From assembly GCA_034766995.1 (NCBI GenBank), contig CM068321.1, positions 17,671,526-17,735,525 on the forward strand: 64,000 nucleotides of DNA, read 5' to 3'. Numbering within the stretch: position 1 is the stretch's first letter; each line of letters starts with the position of its first letter. Below are positions 13,620-26,949 of the stretch, piece by piece. Below the pieces are notes generated by a model. It had not been told where the DNA came from. It made no database searches and saw only the letters and a list, made by a program, of their open reading frames with translations. A program made the translations under genes and the position numbers. Source of the DNA: Acanthacorydalis orientalis. Taxonomy: Eukaryota; Arthropoda; Insecta; Megaloptera; Corydalidae.

Positions 13620-14417
13620 AATGAAATTAATAATTGGAATGCACTTTATATACATATTTACTTATTCAGGTCGTATAAATAGACACTCTGTAATGAAAGG
13701 AATAATAACAATAATATGTTCTATAATCCTGATTTCAAATTATTTTTCACTCTTTTGTTAAACTCTGTGATTATTTCATTATTAGACATTTTTAAAAATT
13801 AATAGTTAAATATATGTCAAACGTTTTTTTATTTTTATTTTAATTTATTCTCCAAATTATGTAGTCCCGCTTATTTATTTGATTATTTAACTCAATGATT
13901 AATTACATAAATAACGTCACTTAATACAAAAAGTTTGTAAATAAATTTTCGTTATTACCATATCAAGCACTTTTCTGTACCTTGGCGTTATGAATTATGG
14001 TGTAGACATTTAAGTACACACGAATTAAAATAAAAAAACGAGCAATAATCAATGATTCAACATTTTTGATCAGAAAAGAAATATCGTGTGTAGAGTGAAA
14101 AATTTATTTGTGAATGTAAATTAAACGACATTGTCAAAACATAATCCAATTGGATTATGTATGACTAATACATAATTCAAAAAGAAAAATTAGTTTAAGA
14201 TAATAAAAAAATGATAATGTCAAAGGCTGACTTAGAGATAAAAACTGTAAAGGAAAAAGTTTCTTACTAAATTCTAAATATTTATATAATTATAATCATT
14301 AATAAATTTGAATATATACACGGATTTTTGAACGTTTAAGATTAAGATACAAAACAATTCCTTCTATGCGAATTATTATGGATACAAACGATTCAAAAAG
14401 TACTTAGAATCTAATAT

Positions 14418-14454
14418 ATTGACTTGTAAATATATCATATATATTTACAAGTCA

Positions 14455-14456
<2 letters not shown>
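14418..14456. repeat. perfect 18-bp inverted repeat (hairpin)
   Basis: The arm attgacttgtaaatatat at 14418-14435 is exactly reverse-complemented at 14439-14456 around a 3-base loop. It abuts a (TA)n tract, so a folded cruciform could extend further. Confidence 0.85.

Positions 14457-14499
<43 letters not shown>
14457..14499. repeat. (TA)n microsatellite
   Basis: TA array next to the hairpin. The following 60 bases repeat the motif atatcatgtaaat twice. Confidence 0.93.
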
Positions 14500-14501
<2 letters not shown>

Positions 14502-15264
14502 CATGTAAATATACTGTGTACTTGTATATATATATATAATATCATGTAAATAATCTATAAAAATATGTTATATGGAATTATATATAGAATATATTATTCT
14601 TTCTTAACTGAATTAACACCACATTTTGTTATCTAAATGTCGTAATTCATTAATGGAAATTTTGTTAATCATAGAATAGATAAATAAAAAAAAACAATAA
14701 TTAGTTGTTTTGATATAAGAAAAAATTATTGTATTTAGGATATTAATATATTCTAAAATATAATCTTTCATCCATATCAAACCATATTTACAAATAGTAT
14801 TACTTTTTATAAATATACTATTATTAGTTAAACTAGAATGACTATATTAAAAATGATCACTTGTGTAATAACTTTCCTTAAATTTTAATAAATCTCTAGA
14901 TTTCCGTTCAATTGAAATTTCAATCTAGATTCAAAATCGTATATTCACATTCCACCATTTCATAACATACTACTTGCAAAATCTTCTCAATTTTATATTT
15001 TATTTATACTTACAAATCATCACGTTATCCAAGATATTTATAAATCTTCAAAACTTTCAAAACTTTATCCTTAAACAACATCACTTAAACTGCTGTCTGA
15101 TTGAATAGAACTCAAAACTATAATACATGACTTCAACAACGAATATTTTTGATCTCAAACTGTAGTTGAAAATATAAAACTGACTGAAGAAAATCTATCA
15201 TTCTAGATGAAAATAATTTGAACTTTTGTAGAATTGTAGTGTTTCTGAATACAGAATAGTATTT

Positions 15265-15266
<2 letters not shown>

Positions 15267-15315
<49 letters not shown>

Positions 15316-15316
15316 A
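15267..15316. repeat. (TA)n(TG)n compound microsatellite
   Basis: About 32 bases of TA pass into about 17 bases of TG. Confidence 0.95.
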
Positions 15317-16687
15317 CTATTCCATCAATAAGTCTTTATTATTCTCGCTGATGATTTATTCACTCATAATTTGTAACAATTTTTTGTAGGATCATCTTTG
15401 TATAATAAATGGATATGTCAGCTTTAGTCGATTTGTCTCCAATATTGTACAAGTAGATTTAATATTAATTCTCATCCTTTATTCTCATTCCATCGTACAA
15501 AAACGTTACTTGTTAATGAAAATGTTGAATGGCTTTTTGTCCTCTCTATGTAAATATGTAAATTCGCTTACAATTAATTTGTATTTTTGATCGTGTTGTT
15601 TTATTATACAACACGTCACATTCACCTCCCCGCAAACCGGAACAAGTTAAATTGACAGGCATCACTCGTACTCATCTCACCGCTGGGACCGAATTAGTTA
15701 AACACGGGCCTGCTCTTACTGGTGGCATCTACATTGTCGGCTCGTCCCCGTACTTACTTACTTGTTTACTGTTTTCATGCGCGAACGTTCCCTACACTTG
15801 GGTACCATGTACAGAAAATATGTTGTCATTTGTCCGGGGAATATATTTATGACAGAACAACTTTGTGTCGAGTTAGATTAGATTATTATTCCGTATGGTT
15901 TATGTGCGTCATGTTTGTTGTTGGAAAAGGTTGAATGTTTCTAAACTCGATATGAAAATAACAATGTTGTTTTCAGCAACGGATCCATACCATACGCCGT
16001 TTACACATATACATGCATGGACGTGCCGTCAGGATGTTTCAACTTACATCGTTACGATCATTATTACTGTTGGTCAAAGTAATAAAATGGGTTATTTATG
16101 TATATAGTTTTTTTTAGGTAGTATTGCTGTATTAACAGCCTATTTTTATTTCGTTTTATGTTCAGATGCCCTTTTACTGTATTATTCTTTTTTCATTCCT
16201 TTCATATGATTGATCAAAAAGTTTATACTTTATTAAAAATATTACTTTTATATATTTTCATAAAGATTACCTACTTATATCCAAAAGTGATTTTTTAAAC
16301 AGCATGCGGTTATTTATTTTATTTTAAACGTTTGGTAAATTCTATAAACGTTACGGACCTCTATAAGTATTATATTGAAAAATATTTTTCATACACTATT
16401 CACAATTTTTAAATTATTTATCCATACACTTACCAAACCGAAAAAAATAAATAATATATATTTTGTTTATTATAATAAAATTATTTGCTTTAATTAAGAT
16501 ATATGTTTACATAGTACTATCTGAAAATTCCAGACCTAGTTTATTTATAATCCAAAATTGTCGGAATGCTTACCACTTTTATATAGTAACATAATTAATG
16601 GGGGTGTATATTGATATTGGATATAAGACGGATATGGAAAAGAATTGTTTGTCAATATTTTTAAAATAATACTGAATGTCTTATCTA

Positions 16688-16689
<2 letters not shown>

Positions 16690-16722
<33 letters not shown>
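16690..16722. repeat. (TA)n microsatellite
   Basis: Uninterrupted TA array of about 33 bases. Confidence 0.93.
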
Positions 16723-16724
<2 letters not shown>

Positions 16725-16820
16725 AAGTCTATTAAAATTAAAGGAATTTATAGAAAAATAAAATAATATAATCTAAACTCTCTTCTATGTTAGGTCAGAA
16801 GGTTTTAAATTGGACTACCT

Positions 16821-17645
16821 ACGAGAGTCATTTGATAAGTGTGATAATAAAGTCAATTAAACACAGTTTTTTTTTAAAAAATCGATTTTATTTCTCAACA
16901 TAGTCTCCATTGAGGGCTATATACTTGATACAGCGAGTCTGGAAAATACGCATTGACGACGGCGATTACATTCTCATTCGATGAAAATTTCTTCCTACCG
17001 AGCCAAATTTTCAAGTTTGGGAAGATAAAGAAGTCGCACGGGGCTAATTCCGAATAATAAGGTGGATGAGGAATCAATTCTAAGCGTAATTCCTGCAATT
17101 TTGCCATTACAACGGTCGATTTTTGTGGTGGCGCGTTGTCCTGGTGAAATAGCACTTTTTTGTGTGCCAATCTTGTCCGTTTTTGTTTTAGCTCTTCTTT
17201 CAAACAATCCACTAATGTTACATAATACGCTCCTGTTATCGTTTTTCTCTTCGTTAAGAAATAGATCAGGATGATTCCTTGTGAATCCTAAAGAACCACA
17301 GTGGTCATCACCTTCCCAGCTGACAAAACGATCTTCACCTTCTTCGACCCACTTTCACCTGTCAATGACCACTGCTTTGACTGTTGCTTGGATTCAAATA
17401 TGGTGATGGATCCACGTTTTATCCACAGTGATGAATTGATGCAAAAATACCTGCTCTTTTTTCAATTTTTGCGCTAACTGCTACAATGCACTCTTCAAAC
17501 ATGTCTAAACGTAAAGAACACGTCGCTTCTGGCTGAAATTTCTCCCATACTAGATTGAAAAGTGACATTTGATAGCCATGAAGTTACCAAATGAATGGTG
17601 GCATCCTATCATAGTAATGTACCAAACTTATCAAACGACCTACGT
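16821..17645 (-). mobile_element. mariner (irritans-type) internal-deletion derivative
   Basis: On the minus strand the element begins acgtaggtcgtttgataagt (about 17645) and ends with a matching inverted repeat whose outer base is at 16821. Length is about 825 bases. As in the 12.7-kb copy, an MFE start is followed by only about 35 codons before the degenerate first catalytic motif, so the DNA-binding domain is deleted. Residues 1-105 of the frame 17212-16895 show KKVLFHQDNAPPQKST (second D), HPPYYSELAPCDFF (third D) and the short tail SPQWRLC-stop. Upstream there are frameshifts and VDET reads VDKT, with the catalytic Asp still encoded but its Glu neighbour lost. The copy is inactive but, with both ends intact, could have been moved in trans. 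Confidence 0.88.
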
Positions 17646-17735
17646 ATATAATATTATATAAATTGTGAAAAATTAGTACTGTAATATTATTTTCATATGT
17701 ATTTTCTTATGTTTCATATGTGTGGTCTTTAAATT

Positions 17736-17738
<3 letters not shown>

Positions 17739-17798
<60 letters not shown>

Positions 17799-17820
17799 AT
17801 GTTTGTGTATATATGTATAG
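17739..17820. repeat. (TA)n(TG)n compound microsatellite
   Basis: About 50 bases of TA followed by TG and GTAT units. Confidence 0.95.
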
Positions 17821-19023
17821 ATTTAAAAAAAAATAAAAGTTAACGTACAAATTTCCGGTATAGAAAATCCGACACGTTAAACAAGTAATAAGTAAATTGC
17901 GTCAGACAAACTGCAATAAAATCGTAACTGATGTACATCGACGCATTATTCCACACGCTGTTTCACGAAATCACCTCATATTACATACCATTCAAACACT
18001 GATATTTTCACATTTCATTTGTGAGTGGACCAGAAAACTTTTCAACTATTTACGACCAAATGGCGGCGCATCGAACATCATACACTGCAGGTACAGTTCG
18101 CAGAGGTCGTCAACTGATGCCACTAAATATTGAAGTAGATTATAATTGAGAGATCATACGAATGTGTGTGTGTGAGTGGGCGTCACATGAATTCTTCATG
18201 TCGTTCACAATTGACGTTTGTAAAAATGAATAAGTACTTTTTTTTGTTTTCTGTGACTCGAAAATATTATTTAATGCAATCAATAGCGAATGGATAGGAC
18301 GAAGGGTCTCGTTTCCGAGCAATTAAATATTTATAGACCCATTTATTTACACGAACTCTAGTAAAAAATAATTTATATATGTACTACTATTGATGTAAAC
18401 AAGTTTTGGTACATATTGAATGAAAATTCTAATGATTATTAAAACTAATTAATGTCTATTAATCTATAAATGTAATCTAATAAAGCATGTTTCATATTAA
18501 AAACATACGAGTATATATATTTCAATTTATTATTCAATCATTTTATATTCAAATGACTTTTTGCAGTTTATAAGGTATTTTTATGTTTCTTCACTACATT
18601 TATTAAAACTTGAGCATTATTTAGATATTATTTCAATATTTACAATAATAAAAAAATCAATTATTGCAATTTTAATATCTAATTTCACATTTTTATCACC
18701 TATATTTAATAAATACTAGGATATTGAATTCAAATCAAAGTGATCAAGTATTTATTATATATTATTAATGTTGAATCATCTTTTCACATATTTATATATA
18801 AGTAGTTTTTTTTTCATTTTAAAAAAATATTTGTACACAATTTTGAATACTAGTAATAATTTTGAAAATTATATATTTATCAAACATAAATTTTCTGATA
18901 AAATCTCATAATAATGCTATCTTATATTATACAGGTATATTTAATACCTGTTATAAATATTGATTTCTAATTCATTTCATACAAAATATAATGTATACTT
19001 ACATATAAACATTTCCCTCTCTC

Positions 19024-19058
<35 letters not shown>
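19024..19058. repeat. (TG)n(TA)n microsatellite
   Basis: Short TG run followed by about 28 bases of TA. Confidence 0.9.
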
Positions 19059-19062
<4 letters not shown>

Positions 19063-20562
19063 ATATAGGTGAAAATAGATATTGACATAGATGGATGTGT
19101 GTGTCTATATAAAGCTGATACGAATCTTTGCAAATCATATATCAAAATCTTGTTATTTCAAATAATTATTAGTTACCGTTTCAGAACCAAACTACATATT
19201 TCCAAAGGTCAATATGTCGATAACTTTAAAGAAGGTTATGGAAATGAATTGAAAATTCACAGGGAAAAATGTACATATTTCATTATACATACATTTTCAC
19301 TGTTAGATATGTAAATATATAATTATAATTTCAAACCAGTTTAGAATATAAATCTTATTTTATTAGAAATGAGCAAAATCTATTTTCGATAGAACATTTT
19401 TAGGTCATATTAAACATTTATTAAAATCAAAACTTCTTTTTTTATACAGAAAATGTATCGGATGTTTCAAAAACAAATAATAAATGAAGTAATGATATAA
19501 TAGAACGTTTGCACATCGAACTTTGTCAAAACTAAATATCTCCTATAGTATTTTTTGATAAATATTGAAACATGTCGCTACATCTCGAGATTTGCATAAA
19601 TTTAGGTAACTATATAATTCTGTTCAACTCTCGTATAATTAATTATTGATTCATTGCAAATAAAACAATTTATCGTGACGTACGAATCGATCGTTTAGAG
19701 GACCCGCTGACGAGGTGATATTGTATCAGTGTAATTCCTTCACCATCATGCGTATCCATTATAAATGAGGCACGGTGATCGCTGCTATGATACTGTGGAC
19801 AGTGTTATAGAGTGCACTGGCCCACAGAAACACAGTGTAACCGAACCAACGACCCTTATCAACTTGAAAAGCGAATAATCCCTCACGGTGAGGGTGACTT
19901 GTCATCCACTTCGTCTGTAGTCAGTAAACTTTCTCGTGAATGTCGACGTGTTATACACGACGTAAGAAGTAGAAGAAGAAGAAGTAGTTGTTGGTCGGAT
20001 AACGTGGGTTCCGCTTAGATGGTCGACTGTGTTTAAGTCGTCGTCAACTTTACATACCTCGCGCGTCTCCTTTTATTTCGTTTCGAGTTTTGATGGCATG
20101 AAAGTTCAGTCTGTGATTTCGAGTCGATTTTTTTTTTATTTTTGATGTTTGACGAAAGTTCTAAATGACTAGATTAAATCATGGTAGAGATTTTGGATTA
20201 GTAAAGTTTATTTTTAACTAAAGTCTTCATATTTTTTAAACAAACTGCACATTTTCTTAAAATCAATACTACAAATTTATTAATAAATAAATGATTGAAG
20301 AGTAGAGGCTTTAACATTACATTCGATTAATTTTTACATTTAGGAGTGAATAAAATAGATATCTTTTATCTATTCTAAGAAATGGGATATATTACCAATT
20401 ATACAAGGAGTAAAATTCTCAGAGAAGACAACATTTGCTTGTTATATCCTTGAAACAAACATTATAGTTGTGTTTATAAGTGATATGCGTCAACCAAAAT
20501 TTATATCAATATTTGTTCACAATAACTATGAGCCCCTTATATTCATACTCGTGATAATCGAG

Positions 20563-20597
20563 TTATATATTTATATATATATAGAGAGAGAGAGAGA
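20563..20597. repeat. (TA)n(GA)n microsatellite
   Basis: TA units followed by seven GA units. The mariner fragment begins immediately after. Confidence 0.9.
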
Positions 20598-21581
20598 TTA
20601 GTGAACGTACAGATGGTCCGAAAAATTTCGTAATGGGAACGAATTCCTTGATAATGAGAAGGGTCGTAAAATGACCTTCATCTATAGACAATAAATATTT
20701 AAGAACCATTATTGAAGTGGACTCATATAAAACAACTCGAGAGGTGGCAGAAGAATTTAATGTTGTTTATTCAATAGTTGTTCGACATTTGAGCCTAATT
20801 GGAAAAACAAAAAAGTTGGATAAATGGATGTTGTATGAACTAAACGAACGTCGAGCAATTCGGCGATACGAAATCTGCTCTGAGTTTCTTTTGCGTAACA
20901 AAAATGATCCCTTTCTTGGTCGGATTGTCACATGTGATGAAAAATGAATTCTTTCAACAATCTAAAACTTTCATCACAGTGGTTAGACCGAGGAGAAGCA
21001 CCAAAACAGTTTCCTAAACCGAAACTTCATGAAAAAAAGATTATAGTCAGTGTTTGGTTGTCGGCAAGTGGCTTCATTCACTACAACTTCTTAAATCCTG
21101 GTGAAACAATAACAGCAGAAAAATATCACCAAGAAATTGAAAAAAATGCATGAGAAGTTGTATCGTTTACTGCCGGTATTAATGAATCGAATAGGGCCAA
21201 TTCTTTTTCATGACAACGCCCGACCACACGTCTCAGAAATGACTTTAAAAAAATTAATTGAACTGAGTTATGAAACCTTGCTTCACCCATCTTATTCTCC
21301 GGACCTGTCTCCGACAAATAATCATTGTTTAAACATTTGACTAATTTCCTATAAGAGAAGATTTTGAATGATCAAGCATCAGCTCAAAGCGCTTTCGATG
21401 AATTCGTTAATTCCAGGACTCCAGAATTCTATCTTGTAGGAATAAACAAACTTGTTTCCCGTTGGGAGAAATGTGTGCAGGCCAATAGTCTTTATTTTGA
21501 TTAATAAATATAATTTTTAACTGATATATGCGTCTTTATACTCGATACGTAAAAACCGCAATTATTTTTGCACCAACCTCA
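20598..21581 (+). mobile_element. mariner (cecropia-type), 5'-truncated, broken transposase
   Basis: This is a degenerate DDD transposase of the clade that includes human Hsmar1. It begins inside the first DNA-binding region (ISERT, RW, EKFRNGN at about 20598-20650). It continues as TTREVAEEFNV (second helix-turn-helix), VRHLSLIGKTKKLDKW and DPFLGRIVTCDEK (first catalytic D, about 20937). The Trp codon after DEK has become TGA at 20945, and frameshifts follow near 20955 and 21150. The second D sits in FHDNARPH (about 21212). The third position is Asn in SPDLSPTNNH. The tail KCVQANSLYFD-stop ends at 21504. The 3' inverted repeat (ccgcaattatttttgcacca, about 21557-21576) ends near 21581 and resembles the known Hsmar1/MADE1 terminus. 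No 5' repeat is visible, so the left part is lost against a GA/TA repeat. Confidence 0.88.
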
Positions 21582-22601
21582 TATATTATACTTTTCCAAT
21601 ATTTTTTAATTTTCATGTAATTAATTATTTCGTTTTTGCTAACAGTTAAAAGTCAATTCTATTATTTATTAAAGCATTTTCTTTAATAAATTACATCACA
21701 AAGTACATTAATAACAATAACGAAAATAATTAAATAATGGCATAACAACGGCACTAAATTATTATAACATAACGCGATACGAATAACTGCTTCAATAGCG
21801 TGCGAAGAAAAAAAAAACACTCATATTTATATCTAAGATAGATGTAAGATAAAAACACAAGAAACTTTTATAGGACGTGGCTTACGGCAACTGTTGAAAA
21901 TATCATCGGCGTATAACAAGAATATACAAAATATTTAAATAAAGAAGAGGACGCAGAAAAAAACTAAAGTTGAAATTGGAAGCTTTTCTGTAATATATTC
22001 CATTGTTCTATTTTCATAAAAAAAGTGGCATAGTGTGTTTGTTGTCGGTCGCTGTAATATTTGAAATGAACACACAAAAAAAACATACACACACATAGAT
22101 ATGTGTACAGCATACATGTGTATGAATACATATGTAGATGCAATAAGAAAGCAATGGACCATGTTATGTCGAGTGTTTTCATATTAAATACGAGTGTTGA
22201 GATGTGCTGAGATGAGACTTCTGTATCCGAAATATCAAGATCGTCTTACAGGATTCAGTTATATCTATGTTCTTCAAAATTTCATATCGAATGGTGTCAT
22301 TTATATTTGAATAAAAAAATCAAATAAGAACTTTATATAATTAAAATGCTTTTTATATCTTGACTTATATATTAATTAAATGTTTCTTAACATTTTCATT
22401 CATTTGCTTACAAACTTTGTACAGTATATTTAAATTTATAGAACAGTTGTTTAATTAATATATTGTCGACGTGATAAACTTCATCCTTTTGAAACGTCTC
22501 AATGTCTGTTTTTTTTTTTAATAATTTCATACTTATAACATCTTCAGGTAGATATCAAAGACTCAATATCAGTCTTTAAAATCTAATTGAAGATAATACA
22601 T

Positions 22602-22715
22602 ATGCTAAAACTAGTATTGGGAACAGACACGCATATGATCCAAAAGGACGAAGACCACCAGGATAGCGTATCAACAATATCACAGATATAAAAGCTTAAA
22701 ATTATAATTTTGATT
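22602..22715 (+). repeat. dispersed repeat family D1, copy B
   Basis: Ordered motifs aaactagtattgg, gaacagaca, catatgatccaaaaggacga, agaccaccagga and attataattttga match copy D at 59851, and more weakly copies C and A. Confidence 0.7.
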
Positions 22716-22897
22716 AACTAATATTTATTATTATGAAATTCAAGTTTCTATGTTACTATGACTATTGTATGATTGGTAGAATTTTAAGTATGTGATATTG
22801 TTAGAAATTATCGAAAAATCTAACACTCCAAGGAATATATTATTCATGTCTTTCAATATTAAACTTTCAATTAATTTTATTTTAAATACTGGTTATG

Positions 22898-22898
<1 letters not shown>

Positions 22899-22948
<50 letters not shown>
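22899..22948. repeat. (TA)n microsatellite
   Basis: Uninterrupted TA array of about 50 bases. Confidence 0.95.
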
Positions 22949-22952
<4 letters not shown>

Positions 22953-23112
22953 CATTTCCTTAAATAATGGATATTATTCTTAAAAAATCACTCTTGATTA
23001 AATACATATGTTTTTTTATAATGTTCATCAATATAAAGAAAATCTAACCAATACATCTTACGTACAAACGAATGAAACGAACAAAACAAAATAATCCGTC
23101 TGTAAATATTTG

Positions 23113-23114
<2 letters not shown>

Positions 23115-23206
<92 letters not shown>
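23115..23206. repeat. long (TA)n microsatellite
   Basis: About 92 bases of TA with a single GA interruption. Confidence 0.96.
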
Positions 23207-23208
<2 letters not shown>

Positions 23209-23587
23209 GCTAAAAAAAATAAACCGTTATTGACACAAATACAACGGCATGCGAAAATACCTTGTGCAAGTGTAGCCGTAAGTGGCCGCACTTATTCCAC
23301 CAGAACAAACTATTGACGTAAGAACAATGGCATTTGTCATCCTTCCCGCATCTTTAGCTTGGCCAGCAAACTAAGAAATATCTCAAGTGTCGTAGATACT
23401 CTATTAAGCGTCCCCACTCTAGTCGTTGTGACTGCCAAAGCAAGCATCTCCAGTAGACTACTTAACGTCATTAATTTCGCAGACTAAGGGGATAATTCAT
23501 TCTCGTCGAACGCTCGACCCTTGTGGATTAACCAGAAGCTATTGTTTGTGGCACGTTTATTCTTATACATACGGTTCATATGCAACA

Positions 23588-23611
23588 GTATATATATATA
23601 TATATATATAA
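23588..23611. repeat. (TA)n microsatellite
   Basis: About 24 bases of pure TA. Confidence 0.88.
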
Positions 23612-24019
23612 TCAAAATTCTTAAAATTAACACCAAAAAAAAATGTATGTAAAGCAAGTGTTCCACAAAGAAATAAATAACATATTGATTTTAACGTTTT
23701 TATGAAAAAGTTTATTTATAACTGATCAGAAAAGTGTTTACCATTGAGAATATTAAAATAAATTAACTCTAAATGTATACTATTGATGGTGTGAGCGTCT
23801 AAAATATTTTATTGCTTTACGATTGTGAAATAAAGTAGTTAAAGTCTTTAATTGGAAATCATTATTTATTCAGTAAATTTAATTTATATTCTTAATAATA
23901 TGATTTATAATACGTTATTAAAAAGGAAATGTGAAGTTAATCAGTTTATATATGTTATCACATTTATATACCTTACTTCACAATTATAATCATTTTTAGA
24001 ACTAAAGTAATTTATATAT

Positions 24020-24153
24020 AAACTATGGAGAAGTCGATAATTGAGTTGTTGAATGGATTGGCTCAAAAAACAGACCATTCTTTCGTCGCAGAATTCAACT
24101 TCTGCTAGAAAAGCGGAAAAAAGTCATAGATTCCGAGGACAAATATTTCGATT
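24020..24153 (+). mobile_element. mariner-type transposase C-terminal fragment
   Basis: In one frame from about 24051 the sequence reads EWIGSKNRPFFRRRIQLL, then LEKRKKVIDSEDKYFD and a stop at about 24153. This follows the usual end of mariner transposases: a Ser-Lys motif, an FFRRGI-like turn, a Leu-Pro-x-Arg-Trp-like segment with Lys-Lys-Val-Ile, and YFD. No catalytic residues are present in the fragment, and the upstream sequence is not recognisable. It belongs to a different lineage from the irritans- and cecropia-type copies. A D1 repeat (copy C) starts about 100 bases downstream and may be the element's 3' end. That link is inferred. Confidence 0.55.
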
Positions 24154-24250
24154 AATGTAATCACGCATTTTGTTTTTTAAATAAATGCTCAAAAAATACA
24201 AAAAACAGCGGCTTTAAATGAAATCTAAAATGTCTAAATTCTCTCTGATT

Positions 24251-24350
24251 GCAGTACACATGTCAAAACTGATAGTAGAAAACAGAAATTCATGTAATCC
24301 AAGAGAACTAAGACCATCAAGACAATATTTCCAATTATATTTTTAAATAT
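24251..24350 (+). repeat. dispersed repeat family D1, copy C
   Basis: Matches copies B and D over gtcaaaactgatagtag, aacagaaattcatgtaatcc and ctaagaccatcaagacaa, followed by an AT-rich tail. Confidence 0.65.
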
Positions 24351-24832
24351 TTATGTAAACTCTTTGAATACTCTAATCCAATCAGGAAACTATCAAAAAA
24401 GATTTTTTTATTTATTGAATATGTAAACTTGATATAATATTTTTACAGTAAGTTAAGAAATAGTTCGTACTATTTTATAATAAATGATTACTAATTATCC
24501 AAAAAAATATTTAAAATAAATATATATCATTAATATATTACTAATTTTCAAAACGCCGGAAGTTTATTCATTTTGTAAATTTACTACTTTATATTTCTCT
24601 CCGAATATTTTACAGAATTTAATTTAAACAGAGTAGTTTCCAACTCTGGATATTTTTTTTACTTTACATATTTTTTAAAAATTTTTATATTTTCTAATTG
24701 AATGTTGTTCCTGGATTAATTTTATTATTTATATAAACGTCTACCTAACTGATATTTGAATAATTTGCTATAAATTTAATATTTTTATATCCTTGAGTCG
24801 AGATCAGCTCTTCATTTTTATTATTATTATTA

Positions 24833-24834
<2 letters not shown>

Positions 24835-24872
<38 letters not shown>
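24835..24872. repeat. (TA)n microsatellite
   Basis: TA array preceded by a short ATT repeat. Confidence 0.93.
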
Positions 24873-24874
<2 letters not shown>

Positions 24875-25748
24875 CCATTTTTTTATATCTTTCTGAATAT
24901 TTTATTGTAGTATTAAATATGTCTAGATGTTTTATGTTTATAATAGTTTTTTATTTCTCGAGCCTTCCAGTTAATAATCTACTCATCCGTCATAAAATTT
25001 ATATGTGTTACAATAAAACGGAAATAATGTTTTCATAAAAGAACCACCTATTCAAAAATATGAAGCTTTCTGTGTATGTTCTTTTTTATATACGCTACAA
25101 ATATTTCATTCGTTATACTGTTTTATTTTTTTATGGTTTGTTTATTCAATTCGTGTCGTTAACTGTTTAAGAATCGTTCGTTTTACAACTTTATTAAAAA
25201 AGTTTTAATTTTTCACAATAAACGTCATTTTTCCATTATATTAATGTGTACGGTTACTGCACGGTTATTTGTTTGTTGTCCATTGAAAGATTCGCAAATC
25301 TAAAGTTTCGGATATGGATTGTAAACAAAAAGTCTGCAATTTTTTAAATATATAAATTCAGAAAAAAATAGAAATTATATATATATATATATACATTGCT
25401 AAGAGTTATGTAAATATCATAATTAGGAAATGTATATTTATATTGAAGTATAATTAAAATATAGATAGTAAGTTTTAAGAAGATATCGAATAAATAATTA
25501 GTCTACTACACTACTACTTTCCTTCATTAATAAAAATCTTGTCTTTTATTTCTACAAGAATTTATCTGGACTTTAAATATACCGTACTATATAAATATGT
25601 ACAAGTAAAGGTAATTAATAATCCTCTTAATAACATGTATTCGAATTCAATTAATATTTCTAATTTAAACGTAAACTCGTCCAATAATTAATAATGAACA
25701 CAATATACTGTAATTGATGGATTTTGTTTATATTGATAATCTGAGTTA

Positions 25749-25752
<4 letters not shown>

Positions 25753-25781
<29 letters not shown>
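25753..25781. repeat. (TA)n microsatellite
   Basis: About 29 bases of TA. A shorter one lies at 25374-25393. Confidence 0.9.
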
Positions 25782-25784
<3 letters not shown>

Positions 25785-26116
25785 TCGTGTGGATGTATAT
25801 AAATTAAAATGCAAATACGACTCTTCAATTAATTAATGAAACAACGCGCAGACGATAACAGTTTACAAATTTAACGTGTGGAGATCGAATTGTTATGTTA
25901 CGGCGAGCTGATCGTATTTGATTTCAATTCAATTATGAAATGGAGATTACCATCTCGTATCTTCGTGTGATCAGTAACATAGAGGAATTATATTCACCTG
26001 TATTTACATGTCCGGCAAAGGCGGTAATTAGTATCGATTTGGAATTAATGTACAACGGTCGTTATATCCTCTATACTGTACAGTTTGAAACAAACATATA
26101 CACTGCCATATCTCTT

Positions 26117-26117
<1 letters not shown>

Positions 26118-26185
<68 letters not shown>

Positions 26186-26194
26186 GTATATATA
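26118..26194. repeat. (TA)n microsatellite
   Basis: About 60 bases of pure TA with a TGTA-interrupted tail. Confidence 0.96.
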
Positions 26195-26444
26195 CGGAAG
26201 AGAGAAATTGAAAGATGGAGTAAAAGAGAAACGGCATTAAACACAAACACAATGGCTTTTCTTGATTATCATTGTATCCGAAACCCAAATGCAAATCGTA
26301 CAAAGCACTCGTCGTAATATGTTTACAACAAAACCCGCGCTTCAAATTACTTGGCCGCCATCAAAACTCTACAGTAAATCTTATTTATTAATGATAATTT
26401 CTATTGAAACAATAGGATACTTTGTTAATGAAGTTCTCTACATA

Positions 26445-26446
<2 letters not shown>

Positions 26447-26491
<45 letters not shown>
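26447..26491. repeat. (TA)n microsatellite
   Basis: Uninterrupted TA array of about 45 bases. Confidence 0.95.
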
Positions 26492-26494
<3 letters not shown>

Positions 26495-26843
26495 TGAAGA
26501 ACTGAATATCTAGAAAATTGTGTCTATAGTGTATAATAAGAGGCGTAAGTTTTGTATTTTCACTGTTTGTTCCCACACACTTTTAGAATATTAATTTGTT
26601 GCCGTAGTTGAATTGTTGAGACAAGTTTGACAATGTAACTTGAATTTGGATTTAGATTCATATTATAAAATAGCTCATTAAAAAATGATTGTTTTGAAAG
26701 TATCTTGTCCTTAAATCGTTTCGTTATTTCAATACATAAATTGAATATAAAATTCAATATATATTATATATTTAAAAAAATAATGATAAGTTTAACAGAG
26801 AAGAAAGAATTAAATATTTAGCTTATTTCTATAAATCATCATT

Positions 26844-26847
<4 letters not shown>

Positions 26848-26936
<89 letters not shown>

Positions 26937-26949
26937 GTATATATATATA
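26848..26949. repeat. long (TA)n microsatellite
   Basis: About 100 bases of TA with a TTTA and two TGTA interruptions. The pogo-like terminus begins at its right edge. Confidence 0.96.

Larger units (their letters stand above)
13529..16820. other. AT-rich non-coding stretch
   Basis: Contains listed TA tracts and one hairpin. A GC-richer patch at about 15610-15900 has open frames on the plus strand with no recognisable domain. Confidence 0.55.
17646..20597. other. AT-rich non-coding stretch
   Basis: A CpG-richer patch at about 19670-20100 has a 68-codon open frame with no recognisable domain. An Arg/Ser-rich run there comes from an agaagaag repeat at about 19970. Nothing else recognised apart from microsatellites. 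Confidence 0.55.
21582..24019. other. AT-rich non-coding stretch
   Basis: Holds one D1 repeat copy and the TA tracts listed. A moderately GC-rich patch at 23210-23550 shows no coding pattern. Confidence 0.55.
24351..26949. other. AT-rich non-coding stretch, no gene recognised
   Basis: Contains only the listed microsatellites. An open frame at 25940-26317 runs into a TA array and has no domain. Confidence 0.55.
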
